A program made the position numbers and the translations under genes. Shown here in pieces: positions 7,680 to 13,203 of a stretch of 15,402 nt of DNA. Source of the stretch: an uncultured Lachnospiraceae bacterium. GTDB lineage: Bacteria > Bacillota > Clostridia > Lachnospirales > Lachnospiraceae. The stretch covers positions 1 through 15,402 of the forward strand of contig CAMWUP010000017.1 of the NCBI GenBank assembly GCA_947177465.1, read 5' to 3'. The notes under the pieces were generated by a model. It was not told where the DNA came from, ran no database searches, and worked only from the letters and a program-made list of their open reading frames with translations. Position 1 is the first letter of the stretch. Every line of letters begins with the position of its first letter.

Positions 7680-7722
7680 CCCTAAAAAGGGAGGATGCCA
7701 GGCAAATGGCTTTGCCTGGCAT
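7680..7722 (-). terminator. Perfect 12-bp hairpin, possible – strand terminator
   Basis: ATGCCAGGCAAA (7695–7706) and TTTGCCTGGCAT (7711–7722) form a perfect 12-bp stem with a 4-nt loop. On the + strand only TTATTATG follows. On the – strand the hairpin is followed by CCTCCCTTTTTAGGGCTTTTTT, in which a short CCCT/AGGG stem leads into six Ts. It could be a backstop terminator for – strand transcription or a remnant of a small repeat; its function is uncertain. Confidence 0.4.
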
Positions 7723-7861
7723 TTATTATGAAAAAGTTATTTAATGTATCTAAATACTGTTGTCAGCTTATAAAGTAGTGTTTGTAACTTATGGTTATAG
7801 TATAGGAAAAAGAAGTGTCTAAAGAATGTTTTCATGGTGAAGTTTCCTTGAATTAATTGTA

Positions 7862-7905
7862 AACAAAATATGAACGGAACCACAAAAAATTATGATTCCG
7901 TTCAT
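7862..7905 (-). terminator. Probable terminator of the cyclophilin gene
   Basis: ATGAACGGAA (7870–7879) and TTCCGTTCAT (7896–7905) form a perfect 10-bp stem with a 16-nt AT-rich loop. Reading along the – strand, the stem is followed by ATTTTGTTTA, a modest U-tract, 36–80 nt beyond the cyclophilin stop. Orientation and position suit termination of that gene. Confidence 0.6.
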
Positions 7906-7940
7906 GCTTAAATATGATAACGATTCGATTCACATTAGCG

Positions 7941-8474
7941 TTAAAAGCGCTCGGGTATTTTCTCCGGCTCAGGATATTCCACACCAAAGCAATCAACCGT
8001 CACACTCTTCATCACCTGGTCTTCAAGAGGTCTGTCATTGTAATCTGTAGCTGTCTCGGCAATTTTGTTTACTACATCCATTCCCTCTATGATTTTTCCG
8101 AAAGCGGCGTAGCTGCCGTCTAAGTGAGGCGCATTCTTGTGCATGATAAAGAACTGGGAGCCTGCCGAGTCGGGAGCCATACTTCTTGCCATGGAGAGAA
8201 CGCCTTCGGTGTGTTTTAAATTGTTTTCCACACCGTTGGAGGAAAATTCGCCCTTAATGCTGTAGCCCGGGCCGCCGCAGCCAATGCCTTCCGGATCGCC
8301 GCCCTGCAGCATAAAGCCTTTGATAACACGGTGAAAAATCAGACCGTCGTAAAAATTCTTCTGAATGAGGCTGATAAAATTGTTGACGGAAATGGGCGCA
8401 ATGTCAGGATACAGTTCCAGCTTCATCACATCGCCGTTTTCCATGGTAATCGTCACAATGGGATTCTGTGCCAT
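7941..8474 (-). CDS. ppiB: Cyclophilin-type peptidyl-prolyl cis-trans isomerase
   Basis: Cytoplasmic cyclophilin that catalyses cis-trans isomerisation of Xaa-Pro bonds during protein folding. The 177-residue protein has the active-site blocks IFHRVIKGFMLQGGDP (46–61, with Arg49, Phe54, Met55 and Gln57), GSQFFI (105–110), and HLDGSYAAFG (117–126). The position of the cyclosporin-contacting Trp of human cyclophilin A is His117, as in many bacterial members that bind the drug poorly. There is no signal peptide, so the protein is intracellular. On the – strand AAAGGAAG (complement of 8481–8488) precedes the ATG by 6 nt. It is transcribed alone, divergent from the GNAT gene at 8546 and convergent with fba. 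Confidence 0.94.
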   Translation of the reverse strand: MAQNPIVTITMENGDVMKLELYPDIAPISVNNFISLIQKNFYDGLIFHRVIKGFMLQGGDPEGIGCGGPGYSIKGEFSSNGVENNLKHTEGVLSMARSMAPDSAGSQFFIMHKNAPHLDGSYAAFGKIIEGMDVVNKIAETATDYNDRPLEDQVMKSVTVDCFGVEYPEPEKIPERF

Positions 8475-8503
8475 ATAGTACTTCCTTTCTTGTATAAATT
8501 GAT

Positions 8504-8531
8504 TTAATATAAAGATACTACATCATTTCAA
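8504..8531 (-). promoter_or_regulatory. Possible promoter of the cyclophilin gene
   Basis: Reading the – strand, TTGAAA (complement of 8526–8531) and TATTAA (complement of 8504–8509) are separated by 16 nt. This places a start near 8497, with a leader of about 23 nt that includes the ribosome binding site. The match is 5/6 and 4/6 in a short AT-rich gap, so it is only moderately supported. Confidence 0.4.
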
Positions 8532-8545
8532 AGGAAAACACAAGC

Positions 8546-9454
8546 ATGGCAGAATATAATCTGGAAGAAGTATGGATTTACAGCAGATACGGATTTGGTA
8601 CAAATTACAATGACAAAGCAGCGGATAACGAAGAATCAGAAGAGTGTGACAAGGCGGCAGAACACAATGGCGTAACAGAGCTGCAGATATGTCTGCAAGA
8701 GACCGGGATGCGGATTGTTAGTTTGAAGAAGGCGCTTGCAGAGGGGATTCTGCCAAAAGAAAACGCTATTATTGTGACAGATTGTCCGGAGATCGCAGAA
8801 TATTTTGCAAAAAATAACCTGCCGGTACTGGGAATATTAACACGACAAAATGAAAACGCTCCTTTTGCAGGCGTCCGTTATCTGTCAGAGGGCTGGGATG
8901 ATATAACGCCCGTTTATCTGGAACGGATATATCGGCGGTATTGCAGTCTCCCGTGGCAGATACTGGAAACGGAGCGCTGTATTCTGCGCGAGACTACGGA
9001 AGCGGACGTGGACGCTTTTTACCGGATATATGCGGAGCCTTCTGTCACGGCGTTTATGGAAAATTTGTTTTCGGACAGAGAGGAGGAACTCCGCTATACG
9101 GCAGATTACCGTGAGAAGGTATATGCATTGTACGGTTTTGGAATCTGGACTATTATATTAAAGGCGACCGGCGAAGTCATCGGCAGGGCGGGACTGGACA
9201 TGCGGAGAGGCTTTACAGAGCCGGAGCTTGGATTTGTGATAGGAGTTCCGTGGCAGAGACAGGGGCTTGCAAAAGAGGTGTGCAGTGCCATACTGCGTTA
9301 TGGTGAGGAGGAGTTGGGTTTTACCAAGGTGCAGGCGTTGACAGAGCAGGAAAATACGGCTTCGCTGGCGCTCCTTAAAAAGCTTGGGTTTGTACTTGAC
9401 GGAAAATATGAAGAAATGGGAAAAGAGTATCTTAGGTATATATATGGATATTAG
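8546..9454 (+). CDS. Two-domain GNAT acetyltransferase with N-terminal extension
   Basis: The C-terminal part (about residues 140–302) is a RimJ/RimL-like GNAT N-acetyltransferase: LETERCILRETTEADVDAF (140–158), PELGFVIGVPWQRQG with the acetyl-CoA loop QRQGLAKE (237–244), and ENTASLALLKKLGF (269–282). The acceptor substrate is unknown. Residues 1–135 are not part of the GNAT fold. They include a charged stretch (about 23–45), then a segment with AIIVTDCPEIAEYFAKN (74–90) and LPVLGI (92–97), whose strand-helix-strand pattern resembles part of a HAD-like or Rossmann-type subdomain. That comparison is my inference. AAGGA (8531–8535) precedes the ATG by 10 nt. The second GNAT gene follows after 19 nt and is probably cotranscribed. 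Confidence 0.82.
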   Translation: MAEYNLEEVWIYSRYGFGTNYNDKAADNEESEECDKAAEHNGVTELQICLQETGMRIVSLKKALAEGILPKENAIIVTDCPEIAEYFAKNNLPVLGILTRQNENAPFAGVRYLSEGWDDITPVYLERIYRRYCSLPWQILETERCILRETTEADVDAFYRIYAEPSVTAFMENLFSDREEELRYTADYREKVYALYGFGIWTIILKATGEVIGRAGLDMRRGFTEPELGFVIGVPWQRQGLAKEVCSAILRYGEEELGFTKVQALTEQENTASLALLKKLGFVLDGKYEEMGKEYLRYIYGY

Positions 9455-9473
9455 GAACTGGGGGAAGTGGATT

Positions 9474-9932
9474 ATGTTTGAATATAAAAAAGCAACGATA
9501 GAAGATATTGATGAACTGGTAAGAACAAGAATTATTGTTCTTCGCGCGGCTAATAAATTATCCGATGATATAGATATGTCTGTGGTGGAGAAAGAGTCTT
9601 ATTCGTATTATAAGCGGGCATTGGAAACCGGTGAGCATACTGCATATCTGGTATATGACAACGGAATCTTTATTGGTGCAGGAGGTGTCAGCTTTTATCA
9701 GGTGATGCCGACATATCATAATCCAAGTGGTAAAAAGGCATACATTATGAATATGTATACGGCTCCGGAATATCGTAGGCAGGGAATTGCATTTCATACA
9801 TTGAATTTGCTGGTAGAGGGAGCGAAGGAACAGGGCGTGTCACAGATTGCGCTAGAGGCAACGGATATGGGGCAGCCGCTGTATGAACAATATGGATTTG
9901 TGAAAATGAAAGATGAAATGGAACTGGTATGA
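9474..9932 (+). CDS. GNAT family N-acetyltransferase
   Basis: Single-domain GNAT protein of 152 residues with ATIEDIDELVRTR (7–19) at the N-terminus, a central YIMNMYTAPEYRRQGIAFHTL block containing the acetyl-CoA pyrophosphate loop RRQGIA (101–106), and PLYEQYGFVKM near the C-terminus. It transfers acetyl from acetyl-CoA to an unknown amine; small-molecule or protein targets are both possible. The ATG at 9474 is chosen for the usual GNAT start (MFEYKKATIEDI) and GGGGAAG about 7 nt before it. An in-frame ATG at 9444 overlapping the previous gene has no SD. It lies 19 nt after the two-domain GNAT. Confidence 0.85.
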   Translation: MFEYKKATIEDIDELVRTRIIVLRAANKLSDDIDMSVVEKESYSYYKRALETGEHTAYLVYDNGIFIGAGGVSFYQVMPTYHNPSGKKAYIMNMYTAPEYRRQGIAFHTLNLLVEGAKEQGVSQIALEATDMGQPLYEQYGFVKMKDEMELV

Positions 9933-10075
9933 TGAATAGGCTTGCATCGGAACTTCCTCATACAAGAGAAAGTCGTGAAGTGATTCAGCCACTCATCCAA
10001 CAAGGTCTGACTGAAAGCGAAATAGACGAAAACATAAAGAATATTTTGCTTGGTGATGGAAAAGGTATTTGGTAA
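9932..10075 (+). CDS. 47-codon ORF, possible gene fragment
   Basis: The ATG overlaps the stop codon of the GNAT gene (TGATG). The 47-residue product begins MNRLASELPHTRES and ends NILLGDGKGIW. The segment EVIQPLIQQGLTESEID vaguely resembles the extreme C-terminal helix of phosphotriesterase-like amidohydrolases, where a similar helix precedes an NPxxxF end. That resemblance is weak and from memory. There is no good SD. It could be a translationally coupled small protein, a remnant of a deleted gene, or chance. I do not recognise a function. Confidence 0.3.
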   Translation: MNRLASELPHTRESREVIQPLIQQGLTESEIDENIKNILLGDGKGIW

Positions 10076-10094
10076 AAAAGATAAAGCTTGGGTA

Positions 10095-10125
10095 TTGACT
10101 CTCACGCGGCGTGACGGTTTAAGCT
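10095..10125 (+). promoter_or_regulatory. MerR-type promoter/operator of the regulator gene
   Basis: TTGACT (10095–10100) and TAAGCT (10120–10125) are separated by 19 nt, the long spacer typical of promoters that MerR proteins activate by DNA distortion. Inside the spacer lies CACGC-G-GCGTG (10103–10113), an inverted repeat perfect around one central base. Transcription would start near 10132, just upstream of the ribosome binding site, so the regulator most likely controls its own gene. Confidence 0.75.
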
Positions 10126-10148
10126 TGAAGGTGAAAGGAGGTATCGTC

Positions 10149-10982
10149 ATGAAAACGGTAAAGGATGTGTCAAGGGTGACCGGAATCAGCATAAGGACGC
10201 TGCGGTATTATGATGAAATCGGTCTGTTAAAGCCGGCAAAACTGACAGATGCGGGTTACCGTTTGTACGACAGCAGGGCATTGGAAAAGCTGCAGGAAAT
10301 TATGTTTTTCAAAGAACTGGAAATTCCGTTAGAGGATATTAAAAAAATCATGGAAAATCCGCTTCTTGACAAAAAACAGATTTTAGAGGTGCAGAAGGCT
10401 ATGCTCGAAAAGAAGCGTAACCGTCTGGAAGGTATCATTGAATTGATATCCGACGTGATGAAAGGAGTAAATACCATGAGCTTTGAAGAATTTGGAGAAA
10501 ATGATGTAAAAACGATTATCTGCAAGATGCAGCAGGAAATGTCGGAGGAAGAATTTAATCAATTTATCAGGCAGTATGGCGGCGGCAGCATTGAGGCGTA
10601 TGAGAAGCGGTTAAAGCAGGGACTAAATGAAGAAAATAACAAGGCTTCCCTGTTAAAATGGTACGGCGGCAAAGAAAAGGTGGTTGAGGGGTATAAGCCG
10701 GTTCCGAACATGGAGGATTTGAGAAAGGAATTTGATGTACTCCAAAAGGATTTTTCTGCACACAAGGAAAAGGCAGGAGATGAAAAAGAGCGTGCAATGG
10801 TGGCGAAGCTGGCAGATTTATACAGGCAGATGCTGAATATGGATAACGCAAGAAATTTTCTGCTCGACCTTGCGAAGGAATATCTGCAAAATGAAAAACT
10901 GGCAGAAGCACAGGACAACCAGTACGGCGAAGGCACAGCAAGGTATATGGCGGAAGCCATACAACGGTATTATGGAATCTGA
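10149..10982 (+). CDS. MerR-family transcriptional regulator with large effector domain
   Basis: The 277-residue protein has an N-terminal winged helix-turn-helix: TVKDVSRVTGISIRTLRYYDE split over residues 3–23, then GLLKPAKLTDAGYRLYD (25–41) and IPLEDIKKIM (59–68). A dimerisation helix covers about 76–105. The remaining C-terminal domain, roughly 110–277, is rich in Lys and Glu and resembles in size and pattern the TipAS/Mta-type ligand-binding domain of multidrug-responsive MerR proteins; I am less sure of this. The ATG at 10149 follows AAAGGAGGT (10134–10142); the in-frame open region upstream would run through the promoter and is not used. The autoregulatory operator lies directly upstream. 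No efflux pump is adjacent, so other targets are unknown. Confidence 0.85.
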   Translation: MKTVKDVSRVTGISIRTLRYYDEIGLLKPAKLTDAGYRLYDSRALEKLQEIMFFKELEIPLEDIKKIMENPLLDKKQILEVQKAMLEKKRNRLEGIIELISDVMKGVNTMSFEEFGENDVKTIICKMQQEMSEEEFNQFIRQYGGGSIEAYEKRLKQGLNEENNKASLLKWYGGKEKVVEGYKPVPNMEDLRKEFDVLQKDFSAHKEKAGDEKERAMVAKLADLYRQMLNMDNARNFLLDLAKEYLQNEKLAEAQDNQYGEGTARYMAEAIQRYYGI

Positions 10983-10987
10983 AAGCA

Positions 10988-11017
10988 GAAGGCGCCCCAT
11001 ATAAAAGGGACGCCTTC
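10988..11017. terminator. Shared hairpin terminator between merR-type gene and amt
   Basis: GAAGGCG-C-CCC (10988–10998) pairs with GGG-A-CGCCTTC (11007–11017), with one C·A mismatch and an 8-nt AU-rich loop. TTATATC follows on the + strand and TGCTTTC on the – strand, so both U-tracts are modest. It sits 5 nt after the regulator stop and about 38 nt beyond the amt stop, so it probably serves both convergent genes. Confidence 0.7.
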
Positions 11018-11054
11018 TTATATCATATAACATAGGGAAAAGATAAAAGCAGTT

Positions 11055-12797
11055 TTATTCTACATCCTGCAGGGCGGCAAAATCTTCTTCGCCGGTGCGG
11101 ACTTTAATAACTCTGTCTACATTGTATACAAAAATCTTACCGTCGCCGATATGCCCTGTGTAGAGAGCAGCCTTTGCTGCATCGACAACTGCGTCAACAG
11201 GAAGCTTGCTGACCACAACTTCGATTTTAACCTTGGGCAGAAGCGTTGCATCCAACTCGACGCCGCGGTACATTTCGCCTGCGCCCTTCTGAACACCGCA
11301 GCCCATTACCTGCGTCACGGTCATGCCGGTTACGCCCAAATCGTTGAGGGCTTTCTTGACATGCTCATACCGGGCAAGCTTTGCTACAATGACTACCTTG
11401 TACATACCGCTGGAAACAGGAGCCTGTACTACCTTTACAGCGGCTTCTTTCTGCGCCTTGGAAGCGGCGGCAAAATTTTCTTCTCCCAAATCGGTGTTTT
11501 CATTGACTTCCATTGTCATAGTGTTGGCGATATCCATAATGCTGAAGCCTGCATATGCGGAGGTCAGTCCATGTTCACAGGAATCCAGTCCGACAATTTC
11601 TTCTTCCTCAGAAACGCGTAAACCGCAGACTGCTTTTATGATAAAAAATGTAATGGTAATGGTGACGGCAGTCCAGGCGGCGACTGCTGCAAATCCGAGA
11701 AGCTGCAGACCCAGCTGCCTAAATCCGCCGCCATAGAAAAGACCTGTTACGCTGTCATTGCCGGGGGCGGAGGTAGTGGCAAACAGACCTGTTGCAATGG
11801 TACCCCAGATACCATTTAAGCAGTGAACTGCGACTGCGCCCACGGGGTCGTCGATATGTAATTTATAATCCAGCAGCCATACACCGAATACGACAAGGAG
11901 ACCGGAAACGGCTCCGATAATCAACGCGCCTGTCACGTCAGTTACATCACAGGGAGCGGTAATGGCAACCAGACCTGCCAGGGAAGCGTTTAAACACATG
12001 GAAACATCGGGTTTGCCATATTTTATCCATGTGAAAATCATACATACCACGGTGGCAATGGCGGGAGCGATGGTGGTGGTTACAAAGACCGAGCCAAGCT
12101 GCTCCACGCTGGTACATGCAGCCCCGTTAAAGCCATACCAGCCAAGCCATAAGATAAACACACCAAGGCAGCCGATGATGAGGTTATGACCGGGGAAAGC
12201 GTTTACTTTGGTGATTTTTCCGTTCTTATCCCTTGTAAATTTGCCGAGACGGGGTCCTAATATTTTGGCGCCAATTAATGCCGAAATACCACCTACCATA
12301 TGAATCGCGCAAGAGCCTGCAAAGTCGTGGAAGCCGAGCTGTGCCAGCCAGCCGTCGCCCCATATCCAGTGCGCTTCAATGGGGTAAATCAGCGCGGAGA
12401 TAATTGCCGAGTAAATGCAGTAGGACAAAAATTTGGTTCTTTCCGCCATCGCGCCGGAGACAATGGTTGCGGTGGTTGCGCAGAATACCAGATTGAACAC
12501 AAAGCTCGACCAGTCAAAATCGGCATAGGCAGTAAAAATGTCAAAGCCGGGTTTTCCGATAAGGCCGAATAAATCCTCGCCAAGCAGTAACCCAAAGCCA
12601 ATCAAAATAAAAACAACCGTACCGATGCAAAAATCCATCAGGTTTTTCATCAAAATGTTGCCGGCATTTTTGGCACGTGTAAAGCCGGTTTCTACCATGG
12701 CAAAGCCTGCCTGCATCCAAAATACCAGCGCGGCGCCTATCAGAAACCAGACGCCGAAAATTTCGCCGTTTACAGCACTCATCAATTCTTCTGTCAT
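11055..12797 (-). CDS. amt: Ammonium transporter fused to a PII signalling domain
   Basis: This 580-residue protein joins an Amt/Rh channel (about 1–420) to a PII domain (about 465–580). The Amt part has multiple membrane segments and the periplasmic-side sequence WMQAGFAMVETGFTRAKN (27–44). It also has Asp158 in HDFAGSCAIHMVGG, the twin pore histidines His166 and His325 (DPVGAVAVHCLNGIWGT), and the conserved cytosolic tail HGLTSAYAGF (409–418). A linker rich in Ala, Lys and Glu (about 421–464) leads to PII, starting MYKVVIVAKL. PII shows the T-loop GVQKGAGEMYRGVEL (501–515), LLPKVKIEVVV (519–529), TGHIGDGKIFV (547–557) and RVIKVRTGEED (562–572). Leu515 replaces the Tyr51 that is uridylylated in enterobacteria. 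GAGGAGG precedes the ATG by 7 nt. It probably takes up ammonium with tethered feedback by ATP/ADP/2-oxoglutarate. Confidence 0.95.
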   Translation of the reverse strand: MTEELMSAVNGEIFGVWFLIGAALVFWMQAGFAMVETGFTRAKNAGNILMKNLMDFCIGTVVFILIGFGLLLGEDLFGLIGKPGFDIFTAYADFDWSSFVFNLVFCATTATIVSGAMAERTKFLSYCIYSAIISALIYPIEAHWIWGDGWLAQLGFHDFAGSCAIHMVGGISALIGAKILGPRLGKFTRDKNGKITKVNAFPGHNLIIGCLGVFILWLGWYGFNGAACTSVEQLGSVFVTTTIAPAIATVVCMIFTWIKYGKPDVSMCLNASLAGLVAITAPCDVTDVTGALIIGAVSGLLVVFGVWLLDYKLHIDDPVGAVAVHCLNGIWGTIATGLFATTSAPGNDSVTGLFYGGGFRQLGLQLLGFAAVAAWTAVTITITFFIIKAVCGLRVSEEEEIVGLDSCEHGLTSAYAGFSIMDIANTMTMEVNENTDLGEENFAAASKAQKEAAVKVVQAPVSSGMYKVVIVAKLARYEHVKKALNDLGVTGMTVTQVMGCGVQKGAGEMYRGVELDATLLPKVKIEVVVSKLPVDAVVDAAKAALYTGHIGDGKIFVYNVDRVIKVRTGEEDFAALQDVE

Positions 12798-12820
12798 AAT
12801 TTATCCTCCTCATATTGCCG

Positions 12821-12863
12821 TTTATCCTGTAAAAAAGCGGTGGAAGCTTTTTGTCAGGATAAA
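12821..12863 (-). promoter_or_regulatory. Hairpin C adjacent to the amt ribosome binding site
   Basis: On the – strand, TTTATCCTG (12863–12855) pairs with CAGGATAAA (12829–12821), and AAAAAGC pairs with GCTTTTT inside, across a 2×2 internal loop. The apical loop is TTCCACC. The 8-nt AGGATAAA of its right arm is repeated at 12807–12800, overlapping the Shine–Dalgarno end, so the left arm has two alternative partners. Confidence 0.6.
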
Positions 12864-12906
12864 AGAAGGCGATAGTGCGGAGCCGGATTCTCCACATTAT
12901 CGCCTT
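12857..12906 (-). terminator. Hairpin B in the amt leader, possible attenuator
   Basis: On the – strand AAGGCGATA (12906–12898) pairs with TATCGCCTT (12874–12866), and TGTGGAG pairs with CTCCGCA with one G·U, across one A·C mismatch. The loop is AATCCGG. CTTTTATCC follows, a short U-tract that overlaps the left arm of hairpin C. It may be a weak terminator or a structural element. Confidence 0.45.
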
Positions 12907-12968
12907 TGATAATGATTTATTACTTTCAACATTCCCGTCATGTATGCGATGCATCGCGCCATGTTACA

Positions 12969-13010
12969 CAAAACAAAAAGGCGTTCTACTTCCACCGTAG
13001 AAACGCCTTT
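12969..13010 (-). terminator. Hairpin A: terminator-like stem at the very 5' end of the amt leader
   Basis: On the – strand AAAGGCG-T-TTCTAC (13010–12997) pairs with GTAGAACGCCTTT (12989–12977), a 13-bp stem with one bulged T and loop GGTGGAA. TTGTTTTG follows immediately, giving CCTTTTTGTTTTGTG, a good intrinsic terminator. It starts only about 5 nt after the predicted transcription start, so it would release an RNA of about 45 nt unless transcription reads through. Confidence 0.65.
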
Positions 13011-13021
13011 GTTCGTACCTA

Positions 13022-13049
13022 ATTATACACAGATGAAAAGATTTGTCAA
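13022..13049 (-). promoter_or_regulatory. Consensus promoter of the amt–PII leader
   Basis: Reading the – strand, TTGACA (complement of 13044–13049) and TATAAT (complement of 13022–13027) both match the housekeeping sigma consensus perfectly, with a 16-nt spacer. Transcription should start near 13015, about 218 nt upstream of the amt ATG. Such a strong core promoter suggests that control acts after initiation or through a repressor. Confidence 0.8.
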
Positions 13050-13107
13050 ACTATTTTTTAATAAAACAACTAAAACTTTCTGAAAGTATGGAAAAGATAC
13101 GGGATAT

Positions 13108-13135
13108 TTGATGGATTGTGCAAGTGCAATATGAT
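13108..13135 (+). promoter_or_regulatory. Possible promoter of the aldo/keto reductase gene
   Basis: TTGATG (13108–13113) and TATGAT (13130–13135) are 16 nt apart, 4/6 and 5/6 matches, giving a start near 13142 and a leader of about 60 nt. The alternative -10 TATACT at 13135 has no good -35. The region is AT-rich, so support is moderate. Confidence 0.4.
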
Positions 13136-13203
13136 ATACTTAAAATATTCATAATGTATAAAACAGAATTACGGATATAAACAGCAAAATAGGAGGATTT
13201 CAT

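Larger units (their letters stand above)
7636..7940. other. Non-coding convergent gap between fba and the cyclophilin gene
   Basis: Together with the fba terminator, this makes about 360 nt between two convergent genes with no credible ORF. It holds two perfect hairpins (7695–7722 and 7870–7905, listed separately) and a small one, TGCAG-ATAA-CTGCA (7660–7673). The segment about 7723–7869 is AT-rich. I see no gene, promoter pair or repeat that I can support in it. Confidence 0.6.
12798..13015 (-). ncRNA. Structured 5' leader of amt–PII with three hairpins and complementary loops
   Basis: This is a leader of about 218 nt between the predicted start site and the amt ATG, read on the – strand. 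Hairpin A (13010–12977), hairpin B (12906–12866) and hairpin C (12863–12821) all have 7-nt loops: GGTGGAA, AATCCGG and TTCCACC. Loops A and C are exact reverse complements, and the match extends to 9 nt with the closing pairs (CGGTGGAAG at 12997–12989, CTTCCACCG at 12846–12838). Between A and B lies the palindrome GCGATGCATCGC (12946–12957). The ribosome binding site GAGGAGG (12811–12805) follows hairpin C. I do not recognise a known riboswitch class. The structure is seen directly; a regulatory role in ammonium transport is inference. Confidence 0.6.

Noticed and set aside
7917..7933. cre-like catabolite-responsive site near TGATAACGATTC
   Set aside because: Several consensus positions fail and the site lies at the 3' ends of two convergent genes, not at a promoter.
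10050..10148. N-terminal extension of the MerR regulator
   Set aside because: It would translate through the MerR promoter itself; ATG 10149 has a full SD and the standard helix-turn-helix start.
9794..10192. 132-codon – strand open frame opposite the GNAT end and MerR start
   Set aside because: It is antisense to two credible + strand features, has no family resemblance, and has the Ser/Phe-rich composition typical of a shadow frame.
12541..12954. 137-codon open frame on the – strand running through the amt leader into amt
   Set aside because: It overlaps the start of amt in another frame, has no Shine–Dalgarno before its ATG at 12954, and its product is a basic shadow peptide; the leader is better explained as structured RNA.
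12866..13010. ANTAR-type dual-hairpin antitermination site in the amt leader
   Set aside because: ANTAR targets are two closely spaced hairpins with 6-nt loops and fixed A1 and G4; here the loops are 7 nt, lack that pattern, and A and B are about 70 nt apart.
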